In this document: in pieces, positions 11,528 to 24,446 of the stretch
How the letters are laid out: each line of letters starts with the position of its first letter
How positions within the stretch are numbered: the first letter of the stretch is position 1
Assembly (NCBI GenBank): GCA_964017125.1
Contig: OZ024908.1
Location: forward strand, 65,759,993-65,823,992
DNA from: Flabesymbios commensalis
Lineage: Eukaryota > Annelida > Polychaeta > Terebellida > Flabelligeridae
DNA: 64,000 nt
Direction: 5' to 3'
Notes under the pieces: generated by a model
The model's database searches: none
What the model saw: the letters and a program-made list of their open reading frames with translations, nothing else
Told to the model about the DNA's origin: nothing
Translations under genes and position numbers: made by a program

Positions 11528-12619
11528 CTGCATATTTTGCAATACTCAATCAAATTTAACATTTTTTATTTTTTTATTGTGGAATACTTTAGGAGATAAA
11601 AAATTATATAAGTTATAAAAATCAGCAATGGCAAAAACAACAACAGCAATTTAATCAGGTGTTTTTCATCATACTATTTATGTGTTGACATGAGCTAAAA
11701 CTAATGGAATAAGAAAATAGTGCTTCTATAACAATCGCACGTAGCGCGTATAGTTAAATTGAAGTATAAAATGGTTTCAAAACAATTTAAAAGGTATAAA
11801 GCTATAAAAGTCAGCAAATGTCAAAAGTTTATATCACAGCGATCTGAACAGATAGTATTTGGTCATCACACTACTTACACAATGACATAGTTAAATGATA
11901 ATAGTGCCAATGAAATTTATTTTCCATTATTAGGTCTAATTAACATAATTCGAGACCAGAATGTTCGTTTTAATAGCGAATATTTTATGCTAAAACACTA
12001 AAAACTGTTGCTATGCCAGTATTATCAAGTCATTCGAAATAAGAGTATGGCATAGTCCCGGCTTCGGACTTCCTTTTGTCGCGATATTGCCATGATTGTG
12101 CGGAAAGCGACGTAAAGCAATATTGATATATTCACTATTATTATCCTCGACGCAAAATGTAATCAACGTGTGACTTGACGTAATGATAAAATAAAGCATC
12201 TAGAACAACTATCCCAAGTATTATATATATTAATCAAATTGAGGTGTAAATAAAGCTTTAACGACTTTGTTTTCATGTGGAGAAATATCATAGTGCTATT
12301 CTGAAGCACTGAGTTGAATGACATAATTGGCAATATGTTGCCTAAATTCAATAAAAGTTATTGTTTTGTTACGATAACATGTATATTGTAATGGGCTATG
12401 CTCAGGATTGTGTCCCGTAATCATTGGTAACTACTCCGAACACTAGATAAATATCGTACCATGCCTTGTCAAAAGTATCAAGTGGTTCTGAAGTCCCTAT
12501 GTATTGTAATTTAATTTTCCAGCGGCTGCACACCCATTATTCCGTGGTGCGGCTGGTGTAGAGTGACGGATGATCTGGAGTCGAGTGAAACACAGCTCCT
12601 CGTCCAGATTAACCCTATC
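11528..12619. other. Non-coding stretch, nothing recognised
   Basis: AT-rich sequence with only short open frames and no repeat that I can place. Confidence 0.5.
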
Positions 12620-12922
12620 AAAAATGAAATGAATCGGGCTTTAGGCCACCTTTGTGCACATATAGGCTAAACTGGGCCAGTAGAACCTCCTGAGGATGGT
12701 GAGATGATTGAGATGACACTGTCCTCCAGACACAGGATTCGAAAGTCGAGCCCTGGCGGTCTGAGGCCGAGCACGCTACCTCTCGGTCACGGAGGCTCCC
12801 CGCAATACTGACTTTCACACGTGGATGGGGAAGAAACATTTTTTGTTTCTTTCAAACCGCCGAGACCGGGAACCGAGCCCCGAACTCTGGCGTGAAAGGC
12901 AGCGGTGCTAACCACTACCCTG
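12620..12922 (-). mobile_element. SINE with two tRNA-like parts, 5' end missing
   Basis: Reverse-complement copy of the SINE family at 44325, 47264 and 50079. It keeps the tail (TTCATTTCATTT side at 12620), the second tRNA-like part and most of the first. It lacks about the first dozen bases (GGGCGGGGGCCC). It has more differences than the other copies and no clear target-site duplication, so it is probably older. Confidence 0.85.
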
Positions 12923-13009
12923 CTGGTTAATTAATGTGTTTTGTCAGTTAAAGATTTTTGTACGTGGTTGATTCTACACTGACAGAAGAAAATCATATCT
13001 CAAGTACAG

Positions 13010-13640
13010 CTCTATTATAGATTAAAACCGGAGCCAATTTGGATTTGATAGTCAAATTTTATTACGTTAAATAGTCTCAAAACATAAAAAAACATAATAT
13101 TAGATATGCTAGAAACGATATATTATGCACTATTGAAGGTCTTGTAGATATGAAAATATTTGATCCTTACATTGTGTATAGATACCCCCTTAATCCCGTC
13201 GTTAAGTTACCAGGGGGTTACACTTCTCAAAGGGCCATCATGTTCTAGATCCCTGATATGTGTATATGTGAAACCTTAGTCATCCCTACCGTTACTAAAT
13301 CTTGAAAAAGTAAAGCAATAAAAGTTGAAAATAACAAGTTTAATATATGAAACACGGCAGCCATCATGGATATGATAGTCATGATAGTCGTTTCGAAAAT
13401 ATTAAAATCCGCATTTACCCAAAGTATTCCAGAAACGATGTAATTTGATTTATGGTAGGTTTTGTAGTTTATCCTTACATTATGGTATCGACCCCCCTCC
13501 CCCTTGAAAATGGATATACTGACCTTAAGCTACCTTTCCAAAAGGGTCACCATACTTTTGTTTATCCCTGATATACATGCTTGTATTTAAGTGAAAAACA
13601 CAAACAAGTTTAGTCATCGAAACTGGTAGTAAATCCTAAA
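13010..13640. repeat. Old tandem duplication, ~308-bp period
   Basis: Two diverged units share the order GATAGTCA, AGAAACGAT, ATCCTTACATT (13163 and 13471), a run of C around AAGGG, ATCCCTGATAT and TTAGTCATC. No coding sequence. Confidence 0.6.
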
Positions 13641-14739
13641 AAAAATCGCTCCCTGTCCCAATGACTATATGTATGATGTGGACACTATCTCGTGTTCTAA
13701 TTGACATAGAATATTAATTGTGTTGTCAACACCGACTCTTTCAAATGAAACCACCTACACACATAGTGGTGTATTTCTATGTAGCAAAAGTCCAACAGCC
13801 AAAAATGACAGCCAACGACATTTTGGCGACACAACAAATTATCCAATATCTTGATTATTCTATTTTATATAGTAGAAAAATAAAATTAAGAAAAGATATA
13901 TTTTAAGATTCTCAGCGGAATGATATTTTGGTCCTGCACAATCGATGTTAGTAAGACGCTGCGTTAACGTTGCATAAACATCTAAAACATTGGCTCACCA
14001 CGCATATAACTAAGTTCAAAATGTTGGAAAAGCTTTCTATAATTTGCGTGATAAGGCATTCAGCTCGGTCAGTTAACGCAAATTGGTTAGTATTATTTGT
14101 CAGCTAGTTTTTCTGGCTCGTTTTGCAAGTCATTTGTCAGCTATCACGCATTCGCATTGCTCACCTCAAGTATACCAATCTAATTATTGGTGTTCGTAAG
14201 TACAGCACGGTATTTCAAACGATATTTCAGATCTATTTCGGCTTTTCACGATTAAAGTAGGCATTTAACAAAACAAGCACATGTACACGAAATAATTATG
14301 TATCCTATGTGTATCCCACTTCTGTCGGCATTAGCGCGACGTGCACATTTTTCGTTTCCAGAGCATTTCAAAAACTACTTGCCCGATAGTCTTCGTTTTT
14401 TTTGCACAGGCTAGTAGGTATCGATGTACCTTTTAGGGTAACTGTAGGGTAACTGTACTTTTACCTATTTTGGTACAGTATTATGGCCTAATTAAATGTG
14501 TTGACATACATTTCCGGAGCATATATCAGGAACTCTTGTCAGATTGTATTCAAATTTTGCACACAACACTTCTAGATGTGGTTCAGTACCATGGGGCCTG
14601 ATTAGCTTTTTCGACATACACTTCGTTTCTGGTTCCAAGTTCTGCTTTTTCATGTTATATTACATCGACCTAGATGATGACCCAGCACTTAGGCTTTATT
14701 AAACAGTAGTATTCAAATTGCGTAATATAATGAAAATTG
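13641..14739. other. Non-coding stretch, nothing recognised
   Basis: No exon or repeat family identified; only short fortuitous open frames. Confidence 0.5.
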
Positions 14740-15090
14740 CTCAAGATAGCGAGATGACCATACATAACTACTATAATTTATAATACATAATGAAAGTTTT
14801 CATTGGAGGATACACCCTGAACAATTTCAATTTGATAAAATTCAAAATGACCGATTATCGGTGATTATTTTTTTTAATAAGCCTCATGCATGTCATATTT
14901 GGTAAACAGTGCTAGATAGCTAGACCATCACCATAAGAAAAATGTGAGGTTTCAGGGCGGAATGAGACCTGAAAATCGATCAAATTCAACGCATAACGTT
15001 ATATCCGGAAGACCGTGCTAAATAGGTATGGACCATCACTATTTATAAAACAAAATGTGAGGTTTCATGTATGAATATGCCCTGAAAATG
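14740..15090. repeat. Decayed tandem repeat, ~110-165-bp period
   Basis: A GACCATCAC-like block followed by AAAATGTGAGGTTTCA and CCTGAAAAT recurs at about 14923 and 15030, with a weaker unit at 14756. Confidence 0.5.
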
Positions 15091-15091
15091 T

Positions 15092-15638
15092 TAAAGGGAC
15101 CCCTTGGGATGATATCAATTTTCGTTTTTAGTTTTGTAATGAAGTAGTGTATCCCCCAGATTTTAGATTTTTACAAATATTTTTTATCAATTTTTCTATG
15201 AAACCGCTTAAAACCCAAACAAACTCTTTGTATACCTAAACACTTGCTGAAGGATGATTGAATGTTCCTACAGCATTGGGCCACATGTTGATGCCGTCGG
15301 CCCAGCGTTGGGCAGACAATCAGTGTTGTCGTGTATCCCCCCATGTCCTGACTAAAAGACACCACTTAGCGGCCAATTAGCGGCGATTGCCTTGATCTCC
15401 CCGTCCAAGACGTGGGAATATGTGGTGTACAGTCCTGTATATTGCTGACTTGTTTTGTTTACATGGCAATATACGACCTGGAAATATAGCTATTTCACTC
15501 TTTTTCGGTGCTTTAAAATTGTTTTTTTTTACTTTTTTGTATTTTTAGTTAAGATCAGTAGGCTATATAGCTTTATATAAATTAAATTGTCAAAATTTAC
15601 TAAATTGAAAATGTCTCATCCCAAGGGTCCCTTTAAAC
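15092..15638. mobile_element. TTAA-flanked element with 22-bp terminal inverted repeats
   Basis: The left end TTAAAGGGACCCCTTGGGAT is mirrored at 15617-15638 with one extra C on the left. TTAA at both outer edges suggests a TTAA target. The interior is non-coding and holds a core of the CCAGCAAACAC family (15265-15315), apparently a later insertion. Confidence 0.65.
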
Positions 15639-15986
15639 TATTGATGTTGATGATAATAATTAGCATCTGGAACTCAAGAGTTAACATCAATTATAAGTCA
15701 TACGAATGAAATGGAACAATATGTTGCTATCGTGAAGCGTACATTGTTAGATAATGATAAATTATGAACTCTTTACGACCCGATTGTGACATGAACCGTT
15801 AGCCCCATTTTGTCTCACTGCTGGGTCGCTGCAAGACCAAGTGGCAATCATGGTCAAACAGTAATTGATGCTGCCACGTGAAGTTAATTAGTTGCATGTA
15901 TATTAGCCTATAAATAAGGCATCAAAGCCAGGAGATGACGGCGTCCCCTCGTCCCTAAAGGACCTATCACATAATGTAGCAAACTT

Positions 15987-16073
15987 AGTACTCTGTCGTG
16001 CAAAATCAAAAGGCAGTAACTGCTTACGTGACAATTTAACAGTCATTGCCTTTTGGATTTGCACGGCAGTACT
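15987..16073. mobile_element. Hairpin element of the AAAAGGCAGT family
   Basis: Inverted repeat with arms of about 34 bp running AGTACT, GTGCAAA and CAAAAGGCA, with a few mismatches. Relatives are at 40142-40230 (both arms) and 58311-58350 (one arm). Confidence 0.7.
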
Positions 16074-16146
16074 CTCGTCGCAGTGTGCAGTCTATGACCG
16101 CGCAGCAAGCACTATCTTGACTGCATGGATGTTCTTATGACCACCA

Positions 16147-16260
16147 CCTAGCAAAAACGAAACATTGAGCCATTGTTGGATCAATGCTCGGCCAGCGTCG
16201 TTGACGATGGACCAACATTGAGCCAATAATGGCTCAATGTATCGTGTTTGCTGAGCACAT
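16147..16260. mobile_element. CCAGCAAACAC-type small inverted-repeat element, full length
   Basis: The ends CTAGCAAAAACGAAACATTG and CAATGTATCGTGTTTGCTGA are inverted. The core GGCCAGCGTCGTTGACGATG is the family's quasi-palindrome. Confidence 0.7.
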
Positions 16261-16353
16261 ACTTTCTGGAACCTCACTATTCACGTGTGCACTTAGTTAA
16301 AAAAAGGCATCTCCCTTTTTACATGTATACCATGTTTTAGATCTACCACTGAT

Positions 16354-18300
16354 ACTAGTGTAGTCATTCTGGCACTAAATCCACGGGAATCTGGACAAAT
16401 TTCTAACCAAGGTTTTATGATTAATTATGGTGGATATAGGTCCCTGCTAACAATCCTAAAAAGTCCCAAGCAAAACTCCTGTTCAAATCTGTTAAATTGA
16501 CGAATAGTCAGACAGCCAGGGGTAAATAATGTGATGAAAAATTGAAGTGATGGCATATTTTTGTTACAAGCAAACTAACTTCAGAAATGTGTTTAGTAAT
16601 TGTCAAAGAACAATAGGGCATACCTGGGTGACTGACATTGTTTTACATGTCTCTTTTTTTGCAGAATAGCTAAATTCAAGATGGCCGCAATATGCACTAG
16701 CTATTATGCAAAAATCACATATCTTCACCAATAACTATGCAAATTGTTAATGTAATAAATGGATTCGCATGTTAAGATGGTCAAAAAATCTGAAAATCAC
16801 AAAATGAGAAACATTTGAAACGTTGTTTTGCAATTTTAATTGTAAACGACGATTTCTAACCAACAGTTGTGATGTATATAATATATTAGTTATAAACATT
16901 TGTAATATCAATTCAGAATATTTACATGGATAATATCCACAACTACATTGTGTATATGCTATTTTATTATGAAATTAATTCTAACCCTTTGAGTCTCAAG
17001 TTTTAACAATGAAAACCCATGTACATTCCGACGTACCTTATCATATATGATCTATATACTCAATACAAAATAATATTTATTTTATTACCACTGCTATACA
17101 ATGTATGATAAATTCAATTTGACAAATACAAAACCGTCAACCTATGTTTAAACCCACGCTTACATGTTGATATTTATGTTAATTTATGTTTATTATTATT
17201 TACGTTCATTTATGTTTTTTCATGTATTTTTTTAATGTTTTTATTCTAGTGCACTTGGTCATTCAGTGTCAAGTTATGCAAATGCTCTTGTTGAGAATCT
17301 TGTTTTCTTACTAACGATCTAGGGGTACAGAAATTCAATGTGTGTGATTGATAACGATGTTAACTATTAAATTCTAGTTGTGGGCAAATGCCTGAATTTT
17401 GACCTCATTAATTATTAAATTGTGGTGGTTTCGTAAAGTAGTATTTTAGAGCCCATTAGAGACATGTTCTACATGAAATATCAGTTAAACGGTTAAACGG
17501 TAAAATACTTAGATATTGTGTTGTAGCTGACTGGCATAGATCATAACAAGAGCTCAATCCCTGAATCAAACCCTTTCCTTAACCTCACTATTATAATTTG
17601 TTGACTAATGAACTTGATATTTTCAGTCGACAAATGGTGATTATCTAATAACAATATTGAATTGTAGTGAAAAACGGTATCAATTGATGACATTTAATTT
17701 GAAAAATGATGAGCATAACTTTAGGCTACGATCAGTTAGTGATCGATATCAATTGAGTTGTTTTCTTTGACATGAAATATACACTTAATAGACTCATGGA
17801 ATCAATTTCTAGTACTTGACAGGCGAACGAAATACCAATATTGTAGGTGGTCACTCCGCCACACAAGCTACCCATTAAATACGAGAGCATATTTGTATCT
17901 ACGCTAGCAAGAATAATTTAGACAAAACTACGTCATATTCTCATATACTCAACAAAAATTAATATCATTTAGAATATCTTTTTTTTTTCATGAACATTGG
18001 CTAAATCATCTTTTAATCAGCAATTATTTGCATTTGAAGTCAAACTGATAGGTACAATCAATTCCTGGTGTTCAAAAACATTAGTAACGATACCTAATAA
18101 AACATGTGCAAAATAAAAAAGGACTTGAACAATTCCTTTTTTGCAAGCGATCAGTCAATTTTTAGTCAATTTTTTAGAATTTGTATTTTGCCTGGGACTT
18201 TTCAGACATGTTAGTTGGGACCTATATCTACCAAAGTAAATAAAACCATTGTTAGCAATTTGTCCAGATTATTTTGCCAGAATGACTAAACTATACTAGA
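16354..18300. mobile_element. ~1.95-kb element with long terminal inverted repeats
   Basis: About 150 bp at the left (16354-16505) and right (18145-18300) are diverged reverse complements. Shared blocks include TAGTCATTCTGGCA, ATCTGGACAAATT, GATATAGGTCCC and AAAGTCCCA. The interior is AT-rich with no open frame of note, so it is non-autonomous. No target-site duplication was resolved. Confidence 0.65.
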
Positions 18301-18753
18301 AAAGTCACTATATGAGCGGCTGATCTATAGCAGTGCTTTTCGCTTCCAGTCTCTGTGCTTGAAGCTGGTGTCACGCTTACCCAATATTTACATGTCCTTA
18401 TCAGTTTAAAAATCTAAGGGTGTATCTGCATGGGGGATAGGGTCCACTCTAAAGCTTAATCCTGCTAATACAGAATCCTTTATCATTATCATTGGGTCGT
18501 AACTTCAACGAGAAACATTCTTAAATAATTTTACATGCTTGATTCCGGGTCAATACACAAATCAAGTGAGTTAGATTATTGCAACTCCTTTTTTTACAGT
18601 ATTTCAGAGAAGGACGTCACTAAATTACAACGAGTTTAGAAATGCCTTGCTATAGTGGTAACCAAGGCCCCTGTCGTTTTGCTCTCATACAGAACAATAC
18701 GTTTAACATTCCGGACATTACCTAAACCTTACCTATAGACGTTTTTCGATTGC

Positions 18754-19164
<411 letters not shown>

Positions 19165-20389
19165 CGTCCTAGTCCTCAGACAGCCAGTTTTCCAGTTCTG
19201 TATTCTGTGTCAGAAGGGCAGTAGGACCCCTATGTGTTATCGGATTCATCTAACCATTCTTAATGGGTTCTATTATCCTTATCCAGTTTAGCCCAAATGT
19301 GCAAGCAAGTAGCCTGAAGCCGCTTTCGTTCATTCAAAGTGGCCACCAAAATGGTACGTGACATTTAAACAAGGGTTTATCCCAAACATGCATACATGTA
19401 GTCACCGTAATGATCTCAGAAAGGCTGCACCCATGTTTTCAGTTCTGTGATATATATATAATGAGTTTATCAAAAGTCTTATTTTTAATGTTCTTGCCAT
19501 GCCCTTACTAACAAACATTTAAAACTGCTGTAGTTTAATTATATTATATTATATCAAGATAATTATAATAAATCTTATTTTGTCTGTATTTTAGTCTACT
19601 TTAAAGATTCCTGTGGAATCTAATAACAGAACGAAAACGATAATAACCATCATACATTATGAATCATTGTCCCTTGTGACCAACTACAGGAAATAGGAAG
19701 AAGGGGGTAGCAGGTACTACCGTTAAATTCTTAACTGTGAAAAAGGCCTTCGGTCGTGACCTTTTTCGTAGCTAAGAATCATCTTCCACAACAATACCTT
19801 GCTTTATCGAGTCTAGCGTCCAACTATTTTAAATAGTGAGATACCTTGAATGTCGCACCGGCCAATCAGACAGCGCTTGACAGCTGGCTGACATCGAAGC
19901 TTGCTTGTTTCCATTAGTATGATAGATCAGATAGATATATAAGCTCGGAATCTCACGCTGATGTCATTGTGTTCCCAGCTCCCTGAATGGCGGCCACTAT
20001 AATATGATTATTCGCCGCCATGACGAAATTCGGTACAACTCACTGTCCAAAATGAAGGTTTCCCAACTTGTGTATATAATATAACCGGGAGGCAGGTCTA
20101 TTTATCTGACCGTCTTAATCAGTAGAGCATTCAACTTTTTCTTGCATTAAATTTTGTCTAGTTCTCGAATCTCTCATTCTAACTTGTACTCCACTGTGCA
20201 CAACGTCACAAATTGAAGGTTTCCTTGATAACGTCTTTTTGACAAATATGGTGAACACATGTGTTGTATCTCTAAGTAAAAGTCATAAGCTAGCATAATA
20301 CTACTTTTGAAATACAGTAGATACGTAAAACCAATGCCAAATGTAACTAAGTACACCTGCCCCCAAACAGTATCACAAATTAAGTCGAA
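19165..20389. other. Non-coding stretch with a decayed SINE tail and one hairpin
   Basis: About 19275-19330 resembles the last 80 bp of the SINE family (CAGTTTAGCC, TGTGCA, TAGCCTGAAGCC). A hairpin at 19727-19779 is listed separately. Nothing else is recognised. Confidence 0.45.
19727..19779. repeat. Hairpin related to 2650-2726
   Basis: 20-bp arms ATTCTTAACTGTGAAAAAGG against a complement with two mismatches, separated by a 13-nt GC-rich loop. Confidence 0.65.
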
Positions 20390-21330
20390 ATGCGTAGTTT
20401 GAAAGTTTATATGGTTGCCATGGAAACCACTTTTCAAAAAATAAATTGTTGGCAATATATAGTACATGCCATGATAATGGCAAAAGTTGCTTTGTTAATT
20501 GCAATCTACTGGAATACAAATATAGAAATAATATAGCTTGATATAAATATATTTGTATGTATTGGCACATACTCTCTACTAACCAATTTAACGCTGAAAC
20601 CTAGGCACTACACCCACCCCTCCACTGAATTCACGGAGAGGTGGGGCGCCAAAAATCATAATTGTCTGAGCACATCAGCAGTATATATACTATATATAGT
20701 ATAACCCTTCTCAGGAGCAAATAAACAATATTAGGCCGTGTTTATACGTTATTGGGATATCAACCTGAGGTCATGTTAAAGTCACCGAAGGTCATTTCAA
20801 GGTCAAACTGGTAAATGTTGGGCAAATATATACTTTTTGCATTTTCAATCCTTCTAGTCCAACACATCGACGCCTATTATGGGCTTGACCCTTTTTAAAG
20901 TATAATTATTTTTTTAAGAATGATTATTGATGATCAGGTACACTGCCGGATTACATTTTGGAAATGTAAGGTTTAAAGGTTGATATGGTTCCCATGAAAA
21001 CCACTTTTCATAAAAAAAAAATTTTGGAATATATTTCTGCCATGATATTGGCAAAAGTTGTTTTGTTAACCGTTTAATCTCTTAGTATCGATTTATCTCA
21101 TCGTCTTAGTCAGCCACGGGGCTATGTGTATTCGGATATTATACAGAGGTCATGTCAAAATCACCCCAAGGTCACTCAAGGTCAAAATGGTAAGAATAAT
21201 ATAAATATTCACGTTTTTGCATTTTTAAGCTCCTTTGATCCAGCTGATATATACGCCTATTATGGGCTTGACCCCTTCCCAGAGTATTTTTAGGGCTGAA
21301 TATTGATGACAGTGGTAAATATATTCAGAA
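20390..21330. repeat. Diverged tandem repeat with AAGGTCA motifs
   Basis: The block GAGGTCATG, AAGGTCA, TTTTTGCATTTT, CGCCTATTATGGGCTTGACC occurs at about 20764 and again at about 21142. ATATGGTTGCCATGGAAACC at about 20410 returns in altered form at about 20982. No coding sequence. Confidence 0.65.
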
Positions 21331-21759
21331 ACTTTCGACTGACATCTTTTCAAGGGCAAAATTAAAGGTTGAAGGCAATTTCAATGTCAAATATGATTTT
21401 GCAACAAGTAAAGGTAGGATTAAAAGTGTAAGACCTCTTTTTCGTGTAATTTTGACTGGCAAATTTCCTTCTGCTATTATTGTTATGATACAAGGTCAAA
21501 AGGTCAATTTTAAGTAAGGGGAAATATGACTTTTGTCAAACAAAGCAAGGACGAAGTGTAATACCATTTTGCGTGTGATGTTGAGATGGTGTTATTTTGG
21601 TGGTCTAGGCCTAAACTCGTTTTGCCATGATATCGACTGGCTAATCATATTCTCTTAAGGTTTTGGTGATAAAACATGTTCAAGGTGAAAAGATTCATTT
21701 GATTGTGAAAATATCAAGGAACAACAACAAATTACAAGTAAAAGGGCAGAGGGGTTAAA

Positions 21760-23330
21760 CGGCAATGAAAAGACATCTAGAAGCGAGGGGGAGGCGTCTG
21801 AGGGCGATGGGAGGGGCGTTTGGGAGTGACGAGAAGCGATGTTCATGCGTTAAAGGGCGATGAAGAGGCATTTGAGTGCAACAGGTGTATTGAAAGGTGG
21901 CATGGAACATTCCCCGACGAGAAAGCGTCGAATGACGCTAATAGGCAATGGGGATGAGGCGTTAACGGCCGATGGAGAGGCGAGGAAACGCCATTAAAGT
22001 GTAGGAAGTCCTAAATATGTTGGGACGACGCTAAAGAGCGATGTGGAGAAGCTAAAAGGAGATGGGGGTGTTTAAGGGAGACGAAAAAGTGTTAAGTGTT
22101 AAGTTAAGTGATGATGGGGAAGTGGTAAAGGATGATGGGGATGCGTTAAAGGGCGATGGAGAAGCGTTAGATGGTGATGAGAAGGCGATAAAAAGTGATG
22201 GCTAGGCGTTAAAAGGCAACGAAAAGGCATTTCAGGGCAACAATAAGGCATTTGACAAATAAGCGCTGAAGGACGACAAAAATGTCTTAGATGTCGATGG
22301 AGTAGCTTTAAAAGACGAAATTGAGGCGTTAAAGGGCAATGGAGAGGCCTTAAAATGGCAACGAAAAGGCATTGAAAAGGGACACATAATTGGTAAAGGG
22401 CAATAAGGAGGCGTTAAAGGGCGACGAAAAAGCGAACAGGGTGACACCGAGGTGACGAGAATGAGTAAAATGCCGGTGGAGAGGCGTTAAAGTCCAATGG
22501 GGAGTCATTTAGGGACGATAAAGAGGTGTTAAAGTGTGATGGGGTGCGTTGAAAGGTGCCAGAGAGGCATTTAAGGTCAACGAGGAAGCAATAAATGATG
22601 ATGGGAAAACGTTAAAGGGCAATGAGAAGACGTTAAAGGGCAATGGAGAGGTGTTGGATGTTAATGGGAAAGCTTTAAAGAGTGGTGGGTAAGTGTTAAG
22701 CGGTGATGAGAAGGCATATAAAGGCAATGAGAAAGCATTAAAAGGAGACAAAAGAAAACTCTAATTAATGTCGATAGAGAGGCTTGAAAAGGTGACATAG
22801 AGGCGTTAAAGGGCATCGAAAAGCGTTACATGGCAACGAAAACGCATTAAAATGCGACGTAGAGTTGTTAAAGAGCAGTGGAGAGGCGATAAAGGGTGAC
22901 AATGAAGCATAAAGGGTGACACAGAGGCGTTAAATGACGATTAAAAGGTTTTAAAAAGGTGTTGGAATGCACTAAAGAGCGATGGGGAGGCGTTTAAGGG
23001 CGCCGAGAGAGCATTGCATGACGATGGAAAGGCGTTAATGAGCAATGCGGAGTCTTTAAATGGTGATGATGTAGCGTTGACGTGTGACAGGGTGCGTTAA
23101 AAGGTGGCGGCGAGGCATTACAGGGCGACAAGGAATTGTCAAATGACAATGTGAAGGCATCAAAGGGCAATTGGGAGGCATTTAGGGCAATGTAGAGGCG
23201 TTAGATGGTGATGGGAAGGCATTAATGACGATGGGAAGGCGTTAAAAGGTGACGAGAAAGCGTTTAAGGACAACAAGCATTAAAGGCCGACAGAGTATCG
23301 TTAAATGATGATGGGAAAGTCGGAACTTGA
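21760..23330. repeat. Minisatellite of 21-bp units, ~1.6 kb
   Basis: The consensus unit is close to GCGTTAAAGGGCGATGGAGAG, written here as GCGTTAAAGGGCGA plus TGGAGAG. By length about 75 units fit. They are heavily diverged (AAA/GAA, GAT/GAC/AAC and single-base slips). Because 21 bp is seven codons, the minus strand shows fake heptapeptide repeats such as SLPFNVF; stops interrupt them and I do not consider them a protein. Confidence 0.85.
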
Positions 23331-23344
23331 GTAGTATATATAAA

Positions 23345-23535
23345 AAATATCACATTAAGTGCCACCTTTTAAACATGTTAAAGACAAAATGTGACATCGA
23401 TCAGCAATATTTGAAAACAGTTGACCTCCATTTTGTCAAATCTGAATAATTTTCACTCACTTGAAGTTGTGGATCGCGTCAGCGAGACACAACTCAAGTG
23501 TGTGAAAATTCAAATTGAATAACTTGGCGGTTAAA
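23345..23535. mobile_element. TTAA-type hairpin MITE, inverted relative to 55358-55603
   Basis: Shares with the 55.4-kb copy the blocks CACATTAAGT, GACAAAATGTGACAT, CAGCAATATTTGAAAACAG and the hairpin arms CACTTGAAGTTGTG. It ends in GGCGGTTAAAG, the family's terminus. The outer end is decayed. Confidence 0.7.
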
Positions 23536-23541
23536 GAGCTA

Positions 23542-23770
23542 CCCCTTAAAGCGCTGAAGTAGTGATCTATTATAAACCAAAAGACCAAGGGTTTTTTTTC
23601 AATTTGAAAGCATCATTAATGTTCTTTCTGCTTCATTTAAATACCTATGTCATGGTTCGACGTCCATTGTAAATATTTTACTTTTTAAGTGCGGCGATAA
23701 ACTTTAGACGGCATAATCTGATGTTTGAATCAGACATCTAAAGTCGGTCCCCGCGCTGACAGGATTAATC
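23542..23770 (-). mobile_element. piggyBac-like TTAA MITE (GACGTC-palindrome family)
   Basis: Reverse-oriented, diverged copy of the family best preserved at 55031-55279. It has TTTCAATTTGAAA, TTTCTGCTTCATTTAAATACC and, at the right, the palindromic head (AGACGGC, AATCTGATG, CATCTAAAGTCGG) ending in CCCCGCGCTGACAGG. Confidence 0.65.
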
Positions 23771-24118
23771 ATGTTAACACTCTTGTATATTTCCGCCCAT
23801 GTTATGCTACTCTATAAACACTGATAAAATTATAAAATGTTATAAAATTTAAATTAAATTACTAATAATCTCAAAATTGGGGGACATAAATGAAACTTTT
23901 GAACAGACTATTATGATATTAACTAGATATGAGGATATAAATGTAGTTAGTTATTTACTTTTTATCATTGCCAATAATTTTAATAATAATTGCAAACTGT
24001 AATGACGTAGAACTCAATAAAATATATATTATTGTATAACATTACAGAAAATACTTCCATGTAGGCCTGTGCCTACCAGACACAGACAGCACGCGTGTAT
24101 CAAAATGCGGACAGCTCT

Positions 24119-24218
24119 CCCGGCAAACACAAAGACTTGACCCAATGTTGTTTCAATGTTGGTTCAGCGCCGTTGGCGGTGGGCCAATATTGAAACAGCA
24201 TCCTCGCGTTTGCTGGGC
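24119..24218. mobile_element. CCAGCAAACAC-type small inverted-repeat element, full length
   Basis: The ends CCCGGCAAACACAAAGAC and CGCGTTTGCTGGG are inverted; the core is GGTTCAGCGCCGTTGGCGGT. Confidence 0.7.
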
Positions 24219-24446
24219 TCCACACAGGTGTCTGTCTACACCCACCCCTCCCCCACCATAATATTCTCGCAAGCCGATCAGGGTACTTTTAGCAAGACAG
24301 CCGGCCAATCACAAGCGACTACAATACTTGAAATTGAGAGCGGGGGACATATAACGTCAACCATCTGCAAATTTTAATATGCGAAGTAGCAGTATCTAGG
24401 GTGGAGCCTCCTTTTCTTCTTAATCAGGTAATCACGACAAACGTAT

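Noticed and set aside
12011-12351. Second leucine-rich-repeat or LRRCT-like exon (NTWDSCSRC, GLCHTL)
   Set aside because: A few residues look similar to exon 5, but spacing, splice sites and repeat pattern do not fit.
14000-14180. Minus-strand exon candidates with GTGAGC donors
   Set aside because: Short, with stops or no recognisable protein; donors are weak.
22232-22751. Heptad-repeat proteins on the minus strand
   Set aside because: They come from the 21-bp minisatellite and are broken by stops every few dozen codons.
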